Shown: positions 15,875 through 24,832 of the stretch, piece after piece | Layout of the letters: each line of letters begins with the position of its first letter | How positions within the stretch are numbered: the first letter of the stretch is position 1 | Source: Desulfobulbaceae bacterium UBA5611 | Lineage (GTDB): Bacteria; Desulfobacterota; Desulfobulbia; Desulfobulbales; Desulfocapsaceae | DNA: 38,524 bases | Direction of reading: 5' to 3' | Assembly: GCA_002424635.1 (NCBI GenBank) | Contig: DIKT01000054.1 | Coordinates: forward strand, 1 to 38,524 | Program-made: the position numbers and the translations under genes | Notes under the pieces: model-generated | What the model was told of the DNA's origin: nothing | Seen by the model: the letters and a program-made list of their open reading frames with translations, nothing else | Database searches by the model: none

Positions 15875-16387
15875 ACCATCTCCTTTTTGTGCAAATTAAA
15901 AATTCAACTTACTGTGTAATGCCAGAGCAAAAAATTAATAATTATTCCATTATTATAACAACAAAAAATAACATCAACTAAAGAATAATTTCTTTCATTT
16001 AAATATTTGCTTGGTGCAATCCGGATAGCGCCGGGGATCAGAACGACTAGGCTCTGTATATTTTTAATATGACACAGTGACTTCAAAATTAGACCAACAG
16101 GCTGGTATGACCTTGGGATGTACTATAAATACAAGATTATTCTACAATTTGTTATTGAATTATTTACGGGGATACAATAAGTTAATCTTGACCTTCATAA
16201 TATGATTTATTCTGCAAGCAGAATTTAATAAAAAAAGTGATCATAGCCAATGATTTTTAAAGAACAGGCAAGCGTCTGGAGATAATTTATACAAAATAGT
16301 AAAACCGTGAATTGTACCAAAAAGAGTGCCCGACATTTTTTATAAACAGGACATAAACATTTTATTTTTTTTTAAGGAAGAGATGAT
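15875..16387. other. Long divergent intergenic region upstream of the lap genes
   Basis: About 510 AT-rich bases between the cytochrome gene (minus) and lapE (plus). A GC-rich island near 16015-16055 stands out (CCGGATAGCGCCGGGG). I see no ORF, tRNA or recognisable riboswitch. The promoter of the lap outer-membrane gene should lie near 16250-16370. Confidence 0.45.
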
Positions 16388-17749
16388 ATGAGATGGGAAA
16401 AACTGGTTAGCACCACAGTGATTGGCGGGTCTTTATTGTTTTGCGGAAGTCAAGTCCAGTCAGAAACTCTTCAGGAAGCCGTCAGCACTATGCTGCAAAC
16501 CAACCCGGAAGTGAGATCCAGCGCTTATAACCGTCTCGGTCGCGACGAAGAAGTCAGACAGGCAAGAGCCGGCTACCTGCCGGAAGTTAATGTGACCGCC
16601 GGCTACGGTATTCAAAATATCCAAGAGCCAGTCAAAGACGAACGAAGTGCACAGGAGGTGGTCCTCGGCCTGCGGCAAAACATTTTTACTGGTTTTGCCA
16701 CCAAGAATGAGGTGGAGCGTCAAAAGGCCAGGGTTAACTCCCAGGCATATAGTCTGCAAAGTACCTCTGAAAACATCGCCTTGAGAACAACTGAGGTATA
16801 TCTTAATGTCCTCAGGCAGCAAGAATTTCTTCGCCTTGCCGAAGAAAACCTCGGCGCCCATTTACGAATTACCGATCAGATCAATCTGAGAAGCGACGCC
16901 GGCGTTGCCAGCACATCAGACAGCGATCAGGCAGCAGGACGGGCTTCCCTGGCTCAGGCCAATGTGGTTGCCTCCAAGGCCAATCTTATTGATGCCCAAA
17001 CCAATTATCTGGCTGTGGTGGGCCATCTTCCAACCGATCTGACAGAGCCAACCATCTCTGAGGATCAGTTACCTGCCTCGCTTGCTGATGCTGAAGCTGC
17101 AGCTGTAAAAATGCATCCAACCCTCAAGTCGGCTGGTGCTGATCTGGAAGCAAGACAGGAACAGTATGAAGTAGCAAGAGCCCCTTATTTGCCTATCATC
17201 GATCTGGAAGTCGATCAAAGATGGGACAAAGATATCGACAGGGAAGGATCCGACGAACGTATTATTGCAATGATCAGGCTGCGTTATAATTTTTTCCGTG
17301 GTTTTAGGGATGATGCCCGCAAGGCAGAAACCATACAACTTATTAGCGAAGCACGAGAGATCAAGAATAATACTCATAGACAGGTAGTAGAGTCTATCCG
17401 ACTTTCCTGGATGGCATATCAGGCTGTTAAGGATCAGATCAAATATCTGGAGCAAAGGGTCGATTCTATCACAGGCACTGCAGATTCATATGCTAAGCAA
17501 TTCAGTCTTGGTAAACGGACTTTGCTGGATGTCCTTGACACTGAAGCAGAAGTCATCGACGCTAAACGGTCATTAGTTGAAGCCAGATACGACTTGTTGC
17601 ATGCTCAATATCGTATCTTAAACGGCTTGGGTCAGTTAGTTAAATCATTTAATCAAGAATGGCCAAAAGAAAGCCAGGTGAATGAAAGCAATAGAACGAT
17701 AGAAGCTAAAAAAGATCCTGCTCATAAGCCATCTCCACCGAGTGCTTAA
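16388..17749 (+). CDS. lapE: TolC-family outer membrane channel of type I secretion (LapE-like)
   Basis: A 453-residue protein with a signal peptide (through about residue 25, ending ...QVQSET). It has the two long coiled-coil/OEP repeats of TolC: LQEAVSTMLQTNPEVRSSAYN opens repeat one and AAAVKMHPTLKSAGADLEA opens repeat two; both show the YLP motif (AGYLPEVNV, APYLPIIDL). It forms the outer membrane pore for the LapBC exporter. AAGGA lies about 9 nt before the ATG. The lysine/proline-rich C-terminal tail is variable in the family. It heads the lap region and is separated from lapG by a hairpin. Confidence 0.9.
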   Translation: MRWEKLVSTTVIGGSLLFCGSQVQSETLQEAVSTMLQTNPEVRSSAYNRLGRDEEVRQARAGYLPEVNVTAGYGIQNIQEPVKDERSAQEVVLGLRQNIFTGFATKNEVERQKARVNSQAYSLQSTSENIALRTTEVYLNVLRQQEFLRLAEENLGAHLRITDQINLRSDAGVASTSDSDQAAGRASLAQANVVASKANLIDAQTNYLAVVGHLPTDLTEPTISEDQLPASLADAEAAAVKMHPTLKSAGADLEARQEQYEVARAPYLPIIDLEVDQRWDKDIDREGSDERIIAMIRLRYNFFRGFRDDARKAETIQLISEAREIKNNTHRQVVESIRLSWMAYQAVKDQIKYLEQRVDSITGTADSYAKQFSLGKRTLLDVLDTEAEVIDAKRSLVEARYDLLHAQYRILNGLGQLVKSFNQEWPKESQVNESNRTIEAKKDPAHKPSPPSA

Positions 17750-17773
17750 TATATTTTTTAGTGGCGTAGCGTT

Positions 17774-17819
17774 GACAGTGTGAAAAAGACCAAGATCCTT
17801 GATCTCTTTTCAGACTGTC
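17774..17819 (+). terminator. Hairpin between lapE and lapG
   Basis: Arms 17774-17789 and 17805-17819 pair with one mismatch and one extra A (GACAGT..TGAAAA with TTTTCA..ACTGTC). It has no U tail, so it may only attenuate transcription between the outer-membrane gene and the lapG-lapD pair. Confidence 0.45.
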
Positions 17820-17897
17820 GCGTTATACTTCAGCAAATTCCGAATAACTGGTGGCTTCGACAAATGAGCGATCCAGCAGCAAGCGACATGGCGTCAT

Positions 17898-18635
17898 ATG
17901 GTCAATATTTTTGATGCTACTTTTACAATCATCCGTTCCTTCCTAACTGACAGCAGAACCTTACGCAATTTTATCCATAACACCAAACTGATGTTATCAG
18001 GGCTTTTGCTCACTCTTTTCTTTCTTGCTTCACACATTGCCTCAGCAATTGAAAATTTTACAATTGATTCTTCTATAATAAATGCTGCTGAGAAAAAATA
18101 TGGCACCGATGCCCGAAAGAGGCTGCTGGCCTGGCAGCAGTTTATGCGTGACGATACCAGCGGTGCAGATCTGGAGAAACTGGAGAAAGTAAACAGCTTC
18201 TTTAATCAAATTCCGTTTGTGAGCGACCAATTACACTGGCAAAAAGAAGACTACTGGGCTACTCCAATAGAATTCCTGGCCAGTAATGGCGGTGACTGTG
18301 AAGATTTTGCCCTTGCCAAATATTTTGCGCTGAAAATGCTGGGGGTCTCGGAGAAAAAACTTAACATGACATATGTCAAAGCCTGGAAGCTAAACCAAGC
18401 TCATATGGTCCTTACCTATTACACCACTCCAAGTGCCGAACCACTGGTCCTTGATAATTTGCTCGATACCATTAAACCGGCGACACAAAGACCAGATCTT
18501 CTTCCTGTCTATAGTTTTAATGGTTCAGGATTATGGCTGGCCAAAGAACGCGGCAAGGGTAAACTGGTCGGAACAAGTGACAGGCTCAAATTGTGGAATG
18601 ATCTACTCGATAGAATGCCTGTCAGCTTAAAATAA
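17898..18635 (+). CDS. lapG: Periplasmic transglutaminase-like cysteine protease (LapG)
   Basis: A 245-residue protein of the BTLCP (DUF920) family. A hydrophobic segment (about 32-50, LSGLLLTLFFLASHIASA) looks like a signal peptide preceded by an unusually long N-terminus, so Met32 is a possible true start. The catalytic triad is Cys134 (GGDCEDFALAKYFALK), His169 (NQAHMVL) and Asp186 (LVLDNL). In Pseudomonas, LapG cuts the retention module of the adhesin LapA when LapD does not hold it, releasing cells from surfaces. It is followed 16 nt later by lapD, its usual partner. Confidence 0.93.
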   Translation: MVNIFDATFTIIRSFLTDSRTLRNFIHNTKLMLSGLLLTLFFLASHIASAIENFTIDSSIINAAEKKYGTDARKRLLAWQQFMRDDTSGADLEKLEKVNSFFNQIPFVSDQLHWQKEDYWATPIEFLASNGGDCEDFALAKYFALKMLGVSEKKLNMTYVKAWKLNQAHMVLTYYTTPSAEPLVLDNLLDTIKPATQRPDLLPVYSFNGSGLWLAKERGKGKLVGTSDRLKLWNDLLDRMPVSLK

Positions 18636-18651
18636 CCATGAGGTTCAACTT

Positions 18652-20616
18652 ATGACACTCTACAGACAACTGCTCATATTCACTTTCGTACTCTTTTTGA
18701 TCCTATTTACCTGCACCTGGATCATCAAACTGCAGAGTACACGCTCTTTTCTTGAAAACCAACTCGAATCGCATGCCCAGGACACAGCAACTTCCCTGGG
18801 ATTATCAATCAGCCCCTTCATTGCCGAAAACGATATAGCCACGATTGAAACCATGATCAATGTTGTTTTTGACCGGGGATATTACCGCCTGATTCGGTTG
18901 GCCGATCTGGACGAGAAACCACTGGTCGAACGCTCACTGGAGGTCGTCATCAATGATGTTCCTGCCTGGTTTATCCGTGCCATTCCTTTAAAAACGCCAA
19001 ATGCCAGTACTTTAATCACAGCAGGATGGAACCAGAAGGGAAGTCTGTATGTGGAAAGTCATCCCGGTTATGCTTATAAAACGCTCTGGGAAACCACTTC
19101 TAACATTACTAAGGCCTTTGGCATTATAGGTCTTATTGCCTTGGCCTTGGGTGCCCTTGGCCTGCGACTCTTACTCCTGCCTTTGCAACGGGTGGAACAA
19201 CAAGCAAAAGATCTATGTCAAAGAGAATATACATTCCAGAAAAAACTACCCAGAACCAGAGAGCTCCGACAAGTTGTCGTTGCCATGAACAGTATGACCG
19301 GTAAGGTTAAACAGATGTTCGATGAACAGGTACAAGTGGCAGAAAATTTACGAAAAAATGCTTACATTGATACATTAACTGGACTAGGCAACAGACGCTA
19401 CCTGCAAAGTCAGGTAAAGGCCAGAATGGACAGCGCCGAAGCCTCTGTCAAGGGAGCACTTCTCCTGGTCCAGGTGCACAATCTCCTCGAAATAAATCAG
19501 GAAAAAGGCTATCAGCGCGGCAATCAGCTCCTTCAAAAAATTGCTGAATGCATTCGTCACTTAACACAGCATCTGAGAAACGCAGCCCTCTCCCATTTAT
19601 CCGGCAGCAGCTTTGCAATCTTTCTGCCGGACATTACCGAAGAAGACGCCCGACAGGTAGCCGCAGCCCTAGCCAGTGGTTTCACTAATCTGGCAATCGA
19701 AGACATTGGCTATCCTGAAAACGTCGCCCATGTTGGCGGTGTCAGTTATGATAAAGTAACACCCCTCAAGCAACTACTTTCGGAAGCTGATCAAGTACTC
19801 AGATCAGCCCAGAATAAAGGTCCCAATATATGGCTTATTGAGCCCTCCTCAGCGGAATCTGCCGATTCTCGAGGCGAACAGGAATGGAAGCAGGTTCTGG
19901 ATCAGGTGCTGATCAATAAAGAGATCATTCTTTTCAGTCAAACTATTGCCCTGAGCGATAACCCTAAACAGTCTATGCACAAGGAACTGCTGGCGCGGAT
20001 CATGTTGCCCACAGGCCAGATCCTCAACGCCGGGCTCTTTATTCCCCTGGCAGAACGGTTACGTTGCATATCTTATATAGATAAACTCGTGCTCGAACAA
20101 GCGATGCATATTACCACCGGCAAACTGAACACTAACGAACTCGCTGTTAATATTTCTCCATCTTCTCTTAAAGATCCATCATTTATCAGTTGGCTTTTAT
20201 TCAACCTCCAAATTTTACCGCCGGAAGCGCCAAAGTTCATCTTTGAATTTGCTGAATTCAATGCAACTCAGGATCTGGCTACCATTCAGGATTTTGCTGT
20301 CAAAGTTAAGGCCTTGGGACATTGTATCGGTCTGGATCATTTCGGTCAGAGCTTTGCTAATTTCGGTTACCTGAAATCATTGCAACCCAAGTATGTCAAA
20401 ATAGATAAGGCTTTTACCGATGAACTAAAGAATGAAGACAGTGACAGTCATTTTTTTATCGGTTCATTAGCAAGCGTGGCTCACAGTCTTGATATCCTGG
20501 TTATTGCTGAGGGAGTAGAGAATGAACAACAATATCAAACACTTTGTGGCCTTAATATCGACGGCATTCAGGGATATTATATTGATAAGCCGACAAGATT
20601 AGACATTATTCAATAA
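18652..20616 (+). CDS. lapD: LapD-type c-di-GMP receptor (degenerate GGDEF-EAL)
   Basis: A 654-residue inner-membrane protein: TM1 (about 7-27), a periplasmic LapD_MoxY_N-type domain, TM2 (about 155-178), HAMP, then GGDEF- and EAL-type domains. The GGDEF site reads SGSSF (near 316) and the EAL site reads KELLARI (near 443), so neither synthase nor phosphodiesterase activity is expected. The EAL fold is otherwise conserved (LDHFGQSFANFGYLKSLQPKYVKID, VIAEGVEN). This matches LapD, which binds c-di-GMP in the cytoplasm and then sequesters the protease LapG in the periplasm, keeping the adhesin attached. It is translated close to lapG. Confidence 0.95.
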   Translation: MTLYRQLLIFTFVLFLILFTCTWIIKLQSTRSFLENQLESHAQDTATSLGLSISPFIAENDIATIETMINVVFDRGYYRLIRLADLDEKPLVERSLEVVINDVPAWFIRAIPLKTPNASTLITAGWNQKGSLYVESHPGYAYKTLWETTSNITKAFGIIGLIALALGALGLRLLLLPLQRVEQQAKDLCQREYTFQKKLPRTRELRQVVVAMNSMTGKVKQMFDEQVQVAENLRKNAYIDTLTGLGNRRYLQSQVKARMDSAEASVKGALLLVQVHNLLEINQEKGYQRGNQLLQKIAECIRHLTQHLRNAALSHLSGSSFAIFLPDITEEDARQVAAALASGFTNLAIEDIGYPENVAHVGGVSYDKVTPLKQLLSEADQVLRSAQNKGPNIWLIEPSSAESADSRGEQEWKQVLDQVLINKEIILFSQTIALSDNPKQSMHKELLARIMLPTGQILNAGLFIPLAERLRCISYIDKLVLEQAMHITTGKLNTNELAVNISPSSLKDPSFISWLLFNLQILPPEAPKFIFEFAEFNATQDLATIQDFAVKVKALGHCIGLDHFGQSFANFGYLKSLQPKYVKIDKAFTDELKNEDSDSHFFIGSLASVAHSLDILVIAEGVENEQQYQTLCGLNIDGIQGYYIDKPTRLDIIQ

Positions 20617-20648
20617 TATAAAATCTTACAGATCAAAAAACGGAGGCA

Positions 20649-20975
20649 TTAAATTATATCATCAACAATAAGCGTTTCTTTACCGATCTTCTGACGAATC
20701 TGCTGGCGTTGTTGAAGTTTATTTTGAGCCTCTTCTGGAAACTCTGTGGACATAATGATATTTTTACTTATCAAGAGATTAATAAGATCCTCTAGGATAC
20801 GCATTATGCCGACATCAGTCGCTGCCAGGATTTGCAATACGGCGTTGTCCGTTTTCTGCTGCCCAAGAAACTCGAGAATCTCATTATCCACAGCTTGCTT
20901 ACACTCCATTCCTGGCGTATATTCCCGTCTTAAGGTGATAATTTTACCTTGTGCATCTCTTTCTATATAAATCAT
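20649..20975 (-). CDS. Small protein of the so-called tryptophan synthase beta-like family, antisense inside the lap region
   Basis: The frame is open to ATG 21044, but AAAGGA 8 nt upstream of ATG 20975 points to a 108-residue product: MIYIERDAQGKIITLRREYT at the start, then MRILEDLINLLISKNIIMSTEFPEEA and KLQQRQQIR. The same layout (aromatic start, I/V-R-V-L-E-D-L-I, basic tail) is seen in small proteobacterial proteins misleadingly annotated as tryptophan synthase beta-like. The function is unknown and no catalytic residues are visible. It lies convergent with lapD and divergent from lapB. Confidence 0.72.
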   Translation of the reverse strand: MIYIERDAQGKIITLRREYTPGMECKQAVDNEILEFLGQQKTDNAVLQILAATDVGIMRILEDLINLLISKNIIMSTEFPEEAQNKLQQRQQIRQKIGKETLIVDDII

Positions 20976-21160
20976 GCTGATAATCCTTTGTCTTTCCGGG
21001 TAGCCCCTAAATAGGCATATTACCGGCAGCTTCATAAATTTCAAACCTGGGTTCTCATCTCAAGATGATACTCTAAGAAAAAATTCCTATCACGAATAAA
21101 TTTATCATTCAATACCATACTCTTATTTTATTTATAGCATGTTGCTGTTGGACTAAAAAG

Positions 21161-21191
21161 GTGATAATCTCAAGCATTTTGAAATTATCAC
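21161..21191 (+). promoter_or_regulatory. Hairpin/inverted repeat upstream of lapB
   Basis: GTGATAAT (21161-21168) pairs perfectly with ATTATCAC (21184-21191), and the inner TCAA/TTGA extends the stem with a GCATT-type loop. It lies 55 bases before lapB. It could be an operator for a dimeric regulator (such as the LuxR-type protein at the end of this operon) or a 5'UTR stem. Confidence 0.4.
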
Positions 21192-21245
21192 GTCGTAGAC
21201 CATTTAATTCTCCAGTTACGTGTATATATTAAGCGGTGTTAATAG

Positions 21246-23414
21246 ATGAAAGACCAAGAAATAATCAGCCAGCCTGAAGAATGGCAGATATTAAAGGATA
21301 GCGACAGTCATGATGATCCTCTTCTGGACTGCCTTGATATAATCGCCAAAAGATATGACCGTCCTGTTTCCAGAACGGTATTACGGGCCGGACTACCCTT
21401 GGTACAGAATCGCCTGACAGTCGAACTGGTCCCCAGAGCAGCGCGCCGCGCAGGTCTATCCTCTCGTCTTCTCAAGCGTCCTCTCGCTGAACTTAACACC
21501 CATGAGTTACCAGCCATATTGCTGTTAAAAAACCACCGAGCCTGCATAGCGGTTAAAGCAAATCCTGAGGATGATACCCTTGAAGTGGTCTGGCCGGAGA
21601 GTCAGGGTACCGTTACTGTAGACTGTCAACAGCTAGCCAATGATTATACCGGTTATGCAATTTTTCTTAAGCCCCAGTATCGCATTAACAATCAGGAGAT
21701 AAGCCATTCCAATAATCAGTCCAGAAACTGGTTCTGGGGTACTATTTTTTCCTCCTGGCGTATTTATAGAGATGTTATTGTCGCCTCATTTCTCATTAAT
21801 ATTTTCGCCCTCGCTACCCCATTTTTTCTCATCAATACCTACGACAGAATAATTCCGAACGCCGCCTTTGATACCTTATGGGTTCTGGCCGGTGGCATTG
21901 TTATTATTTATTTTTTCGAGCTTATCCTCCGAGGATTACGTGGTTATTTTATTGATTCGGCAGGGAAAAAATCCAATTTGACCCTCTCTTCCATGCTTAT
22001 GGAAAAAGTCTTAGGTCTACGCATGGAGGCACGCCCTAAATCCATTGGTTCGTTCACAAAACAACTCCAGCAGTTTGAAAGCATACGTGACTTCATAACC
22101 TCATTTTCCATTACGGCTCTGGTCGATCTCCCCTTTGCCTTACTCATGCTCCTGGCCATCTGGTATATCGGAGGAAATCTGGTCTGGATTAATATCACCT
22201 GTATTCTCCTGATCCTTCTTTATGCATTTCTCATTCAGATCCCTTTGAAAAAGTCTGTCGGTAAGTCTTTTCAGGCCGATGCTCAGAAGAACGCTATTCT
22301 CGTAGAAGGACTATCCGGGCTTGAAACCATAAAGATACTGGGGGCGGAAAGCAAAATACAGCGGAGCTGGGAAGAATCAGTCAGTTATATTGCCAACTGG
22401 AGCGCACGCACCCGGTTTCTTTCCTCTTCCGTCTCTCATGTTTCAAATTTTCTGCAAAATTTATCTGTAATTGTAGTCATTATAGTTAGCGTCTATCTTA
22501 TTTCAGAAGGGCAAATGACGGGCGGTGGCTTAATTGCCTGCGTCATACTCTCTCGGCGTGCCACCTCACCAATGGCACAAGTGGTGAATCTCATGACCCG
22601 TTTTCACCATGCCAGGAATTCTCTTCGTAATCTCAATAAAATAATGGATCTTCCTTCGGAACGCCCCGCCGAAAAAGTGTTTCTCCACCGAGTGAGTTTT
22701 AAAGGATCCCTAACCATTCAGAATCTCAATTTTACTTACCCCGGTCAGTCGTCTGAAGTACTCAGGAACATAAATCTGCAAATAAAGCCTGGTGAAAAAG
22801 TCGGCATCATCGGCCCTATAGGTTCCGGTAAATCAACCCTTGGCAAGCTCATTCTAGGGCTCTACCAACCTACCAGAGGAATGGTTGCTATGGATGGCAC
22901 CGACATACGTCAGATAGATCCTGCTGAACTGCGACACTTTATCGGTTATGTTCCACAAGACGTAGTTCTTTTCCAAGGAAGCGTGCGGGACAATATTACC
23001 CTTGGCACTAATGACATAGATGACGCAACCGTCTTGCGTACTGCCCAGATCGCCGGTGTTAACCAGTTTGCAGAAAGACATCCGATGGGCTACGATATGC
23101 CGGTAGAAGAACAAGGACGCAACCTTTCCGGAGGACAACGACAAACCATAGCCATAGCCCGAGCGCTTCTTCTTGATCCGCCTATCCTGATTCTGGATGA
23201 ACCAACCAGCTCGATGGACAACAGAACTGAATCGTCGATAAGAGCCAATATGCTGAAGACACTACAGAATAAAACTACAATCATCATTACTCATCGAACA
23301 TCATTACTGGAAATAGTCGATAGAATTATAGTCATTAATAATGAAACAATAATTGCTGACGGAACCAGACAAAATATTCTGGAAGCTCTGAGAAATGGTC
23401 ATCTGGCGATATGA
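21246..23414 (+). CDS. lapB: Type I secretion ABC transporter (LapB)
   Basis: A 722-residue half-transporter. Residues ~22-145 form a C39-like domain (DPLLDCLDIIAKRYDRPVS, GLPLVQNRLTVELVPRAA) without the peptidase catalytic Cys context; such domains dock adhesin substrates without cutting them. Transmembrane helices follow (~175-450). The nucleotide-binding domain has Walker A GPIGSGKST (~522), signature LSGGQRQ (~625) and Walker B ILILDEPTSSMD (~650). It powers export of a giant adhesin together with LapC and LapE. The end overlaps lapC by 4 nt (ATGA). Start preceded by a weak ribosome binding site. Confidence 0.95.
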   Translation: MKDQEIISQPEEWQILKDSDSHDDPLLDCLDIIAKRYDRPVSRTVLRAGLPLVQNRLTVELVPRAARRAGLSSRLLKRPLAELNTHELPAILLLKNHRACIAVKANPEDDTLEVVWPESQGTVTVDCQQLANDYTGYAIFLKPQYRINNQEISHSNNQSRNWFWGTIFSSWRIYRDVIVASFLINIFALATPFFLINTYDRIIPNAAFDTLWVLAGGIVIIYFFELILRGLRGYFIDSAGKKSNLTLSSMLMEKVLGLRMEARPKSIGSFTKQLQQFESIRDFITSFSITALVDLPFALLMLLAIWYIGGNLVWINITCILLILLYAFLIQIPLKKSVGKSFQADAQKNAILVEGLSGLETIKILGAESKIQRSWEESVSYIANWSARTRFLSSSVSHVSNFLQNLSVIVVIIVSVYLISEGQMTGGGLIACVILSRRATSPMAQVVNLMTRFHHARNSLRNLNKIMDLPSERPAEKVFLHRVSFKGSLTIQNLNFTYPGQSSEVLRNINLQIKPGEKVGIIGPIGSGKSTLGKLILGLYQPTRGMVAMDGTDIRQIDPAELRHFIGYVPQDVVLFQGSVRDNITLGTNDIDDATVLRTAQIAGVNQFAERHPMGYDMPVEEQGRNLSGGQRQTIAIARALLLDPPILILDEPTSSMDNRTESSIRANMLKTLQNKTTIIITHRTSLLEIVDRIIVINNETIIADGTRQNILEALRNGHLAI

Positions 23415-24829
23415 AACAAGCCACTGAAGTCAAACAACAATTACAGAACCGTAAGAGCGGGACATCGGCTCGACCTGCGACCAGGCAACGAAAAAAGACC
23501 GGGATATTTTCTCAGCTGACGGGCACAGATGTGGATCTTATCACCGATATCCGCATATCACTGCTGGCTCAGTCGCCCCGAGGAGGAAGCATTATCCTCT
23601 GGCTCTTACTCCTTCTGTTCTTCTCGGCACTAGCCTGGACGTATCTGTCGGAAGTAGAAGAAGTGACCAGGGCCAACGGTAAAGTCGTACCGTCCCGCCA
23701 ATTGCAGATTGTGCAGAACCTCGAAGGTGGTATTCTCTCAGAGGTTCTGGTTAATATCGGAGAGGTAGTAGAAAAAGGGCAGCTTCTGCTGCGGATTGAT
23801 GAGAAAAGGTTCTCGGGCTCTTTTCGGGAAAGCCGCTTCAATTATCTAGCACTTAAAGCCCAGGTTGCACGATTACAAGCAGAAACAGATGACACGATAT
23901 TTATTGCCCCTGAAGAGGTATTAAAAGAAGCTCCTGAAGTTTGTCTGCGGGAAAAAGGCTTGTTTGAGTCAAGAAAACACGAACTTGAGGAAAGTCTGGG
24001 TGTCTTGCAGGAACAACGCTTACAACGTGAACAGGAGATCGCTGAGCTAAAAGCCAAGATTGAGGAATTATCGCGGAGCCAGAAGATGCTCACCACCGAA
24101 ATGAATATGACCAAACCACTGATAAGTTTAGGGGCGGTTTCCGAAGTCGAATATCTGCGCCTGCAACGGCAGAACAGTGAACTGCAGGGGCAAATTACCG
24201 CCTCACAACTCGCTCTTCCGCGTGCAAACTCCAGACTGGAAGAAGCAAAAAGAAAAATAGTCGAAGAAAAACTCAAGTTCTCCAATAATGCCAAAAAGGA
24301 ACTCAACGATGCCTATGCCAAACTGGAAGGACTCTCAGCTAACACCATTGCCCTGGCTGACCGGCTCGATCGGACGGCCGTGCTGTCACCGGTTAGGGGA
24401 ATAATCAACCAGATTTTCATCAATACTGTCGGTGGTGTTATTCAACCAGGCATGAACTTGATAGAAATTGTTCCACTAGAAGATACCCTGTTGGTGGAGG
24501 CCAAAGTCAAACCTTCTGATATCGCTTTTCTCAGCCCCAACATGAAGGCTACTGTCAAATTTACTGCCTATGATTTTATCATTTATGGCGGTCTGGATGC
24601 AAAAGTTGAACATATCAGCGCCGACAGTATTGTCGATGAGCAAGGCAACAGTTTTTACCTGGTGAAGGTGCGGACCACAAAGAATTACATCGGCAGTGAA
24701 AAATCTCCCCTACCGATTATCCCCGGGATGATCGCCTCAGTCGATATTCTCACCGGTAAAAAACGTATTTTAACCTACCTGATGAAACCAATTCTTCGTG
24801 CTCAAAGTCAAGCTCTACGTGAGAGGTAA
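23411..24829 (+). CDS. lapC: Type I secretion membrane fusion protein (LapC, HlyD family)
   Basis: A 472-residue adaptor: a basic cytoplasmic N-terminus, one TM helix (~57-77), a lipoyl/barrel-sandwich half (VVPSRQLQIVQNLEGGILSEVLVNIGEVVEKGQLL), a long coiled coil (~140-310), then the second half (AVLSPVRGIINQIFINTVGGVIQPG) and a beta-barrel domain. It bridges LapB and the TolC-like channel. ATGA overlap with lapB implies translational coupling; 3 nt separate it from the regulator gene. Confidence 0.95.
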   Translation: MKQATEVKQQLQNRKSGTSARPATRQRKKTGIFSQLTGTDVDLITDIRISLLAQSPRGGSIILWLLLLLFFSALAWTYLSEVEEVTRANGKVVPSRQLQIVQNLEGGILSEVLVNIGEVVEKGQLLLRIDEKRFSGSFRESRFNYLALKAQVARLQAETDDTIFIAPEEVLKEAPEVCLREKGLFESRKHELEESLGVLQEQRLQREQEIAELKAKIEELSRSQKMLTTEMNMTKPLISLGAVSEVEYLRLQRQNSELQGQITASQLALPRANSRLEEAKRKIVEEKLKFSNNAKKELNDAYAKLEGLSANTIALADRLDRTAVLSPVRGIINQIFINTVGGVIQPGMNLIEIVPLEDTLLVEAKVKPSDIAFLSPNMKATVKFTAYDFIIYGGLDAKVEHISADSIVDEQGNSFYLVKVRTTKNYIGSEKSPLPIIPGMIASVDILTGKKRILTYLMKPILRAQSQALRER

Positions 24830-24832
24830 TCC

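Noticed and set aside
16015..16055. GC-rich island as a riboswitch or tRNA remnant
   Set aside because: No cloverleaf, no match to a known riboswitch core that I can see, and no convincing paired arms.
17898..20616. LapD as an active cyclase or phosphodiesterase
   Set aside because: Both catalytic signatures are degenerate (SGSSF for GGDEF, KELLARI for EALLR), as in characterised LapD receptors.
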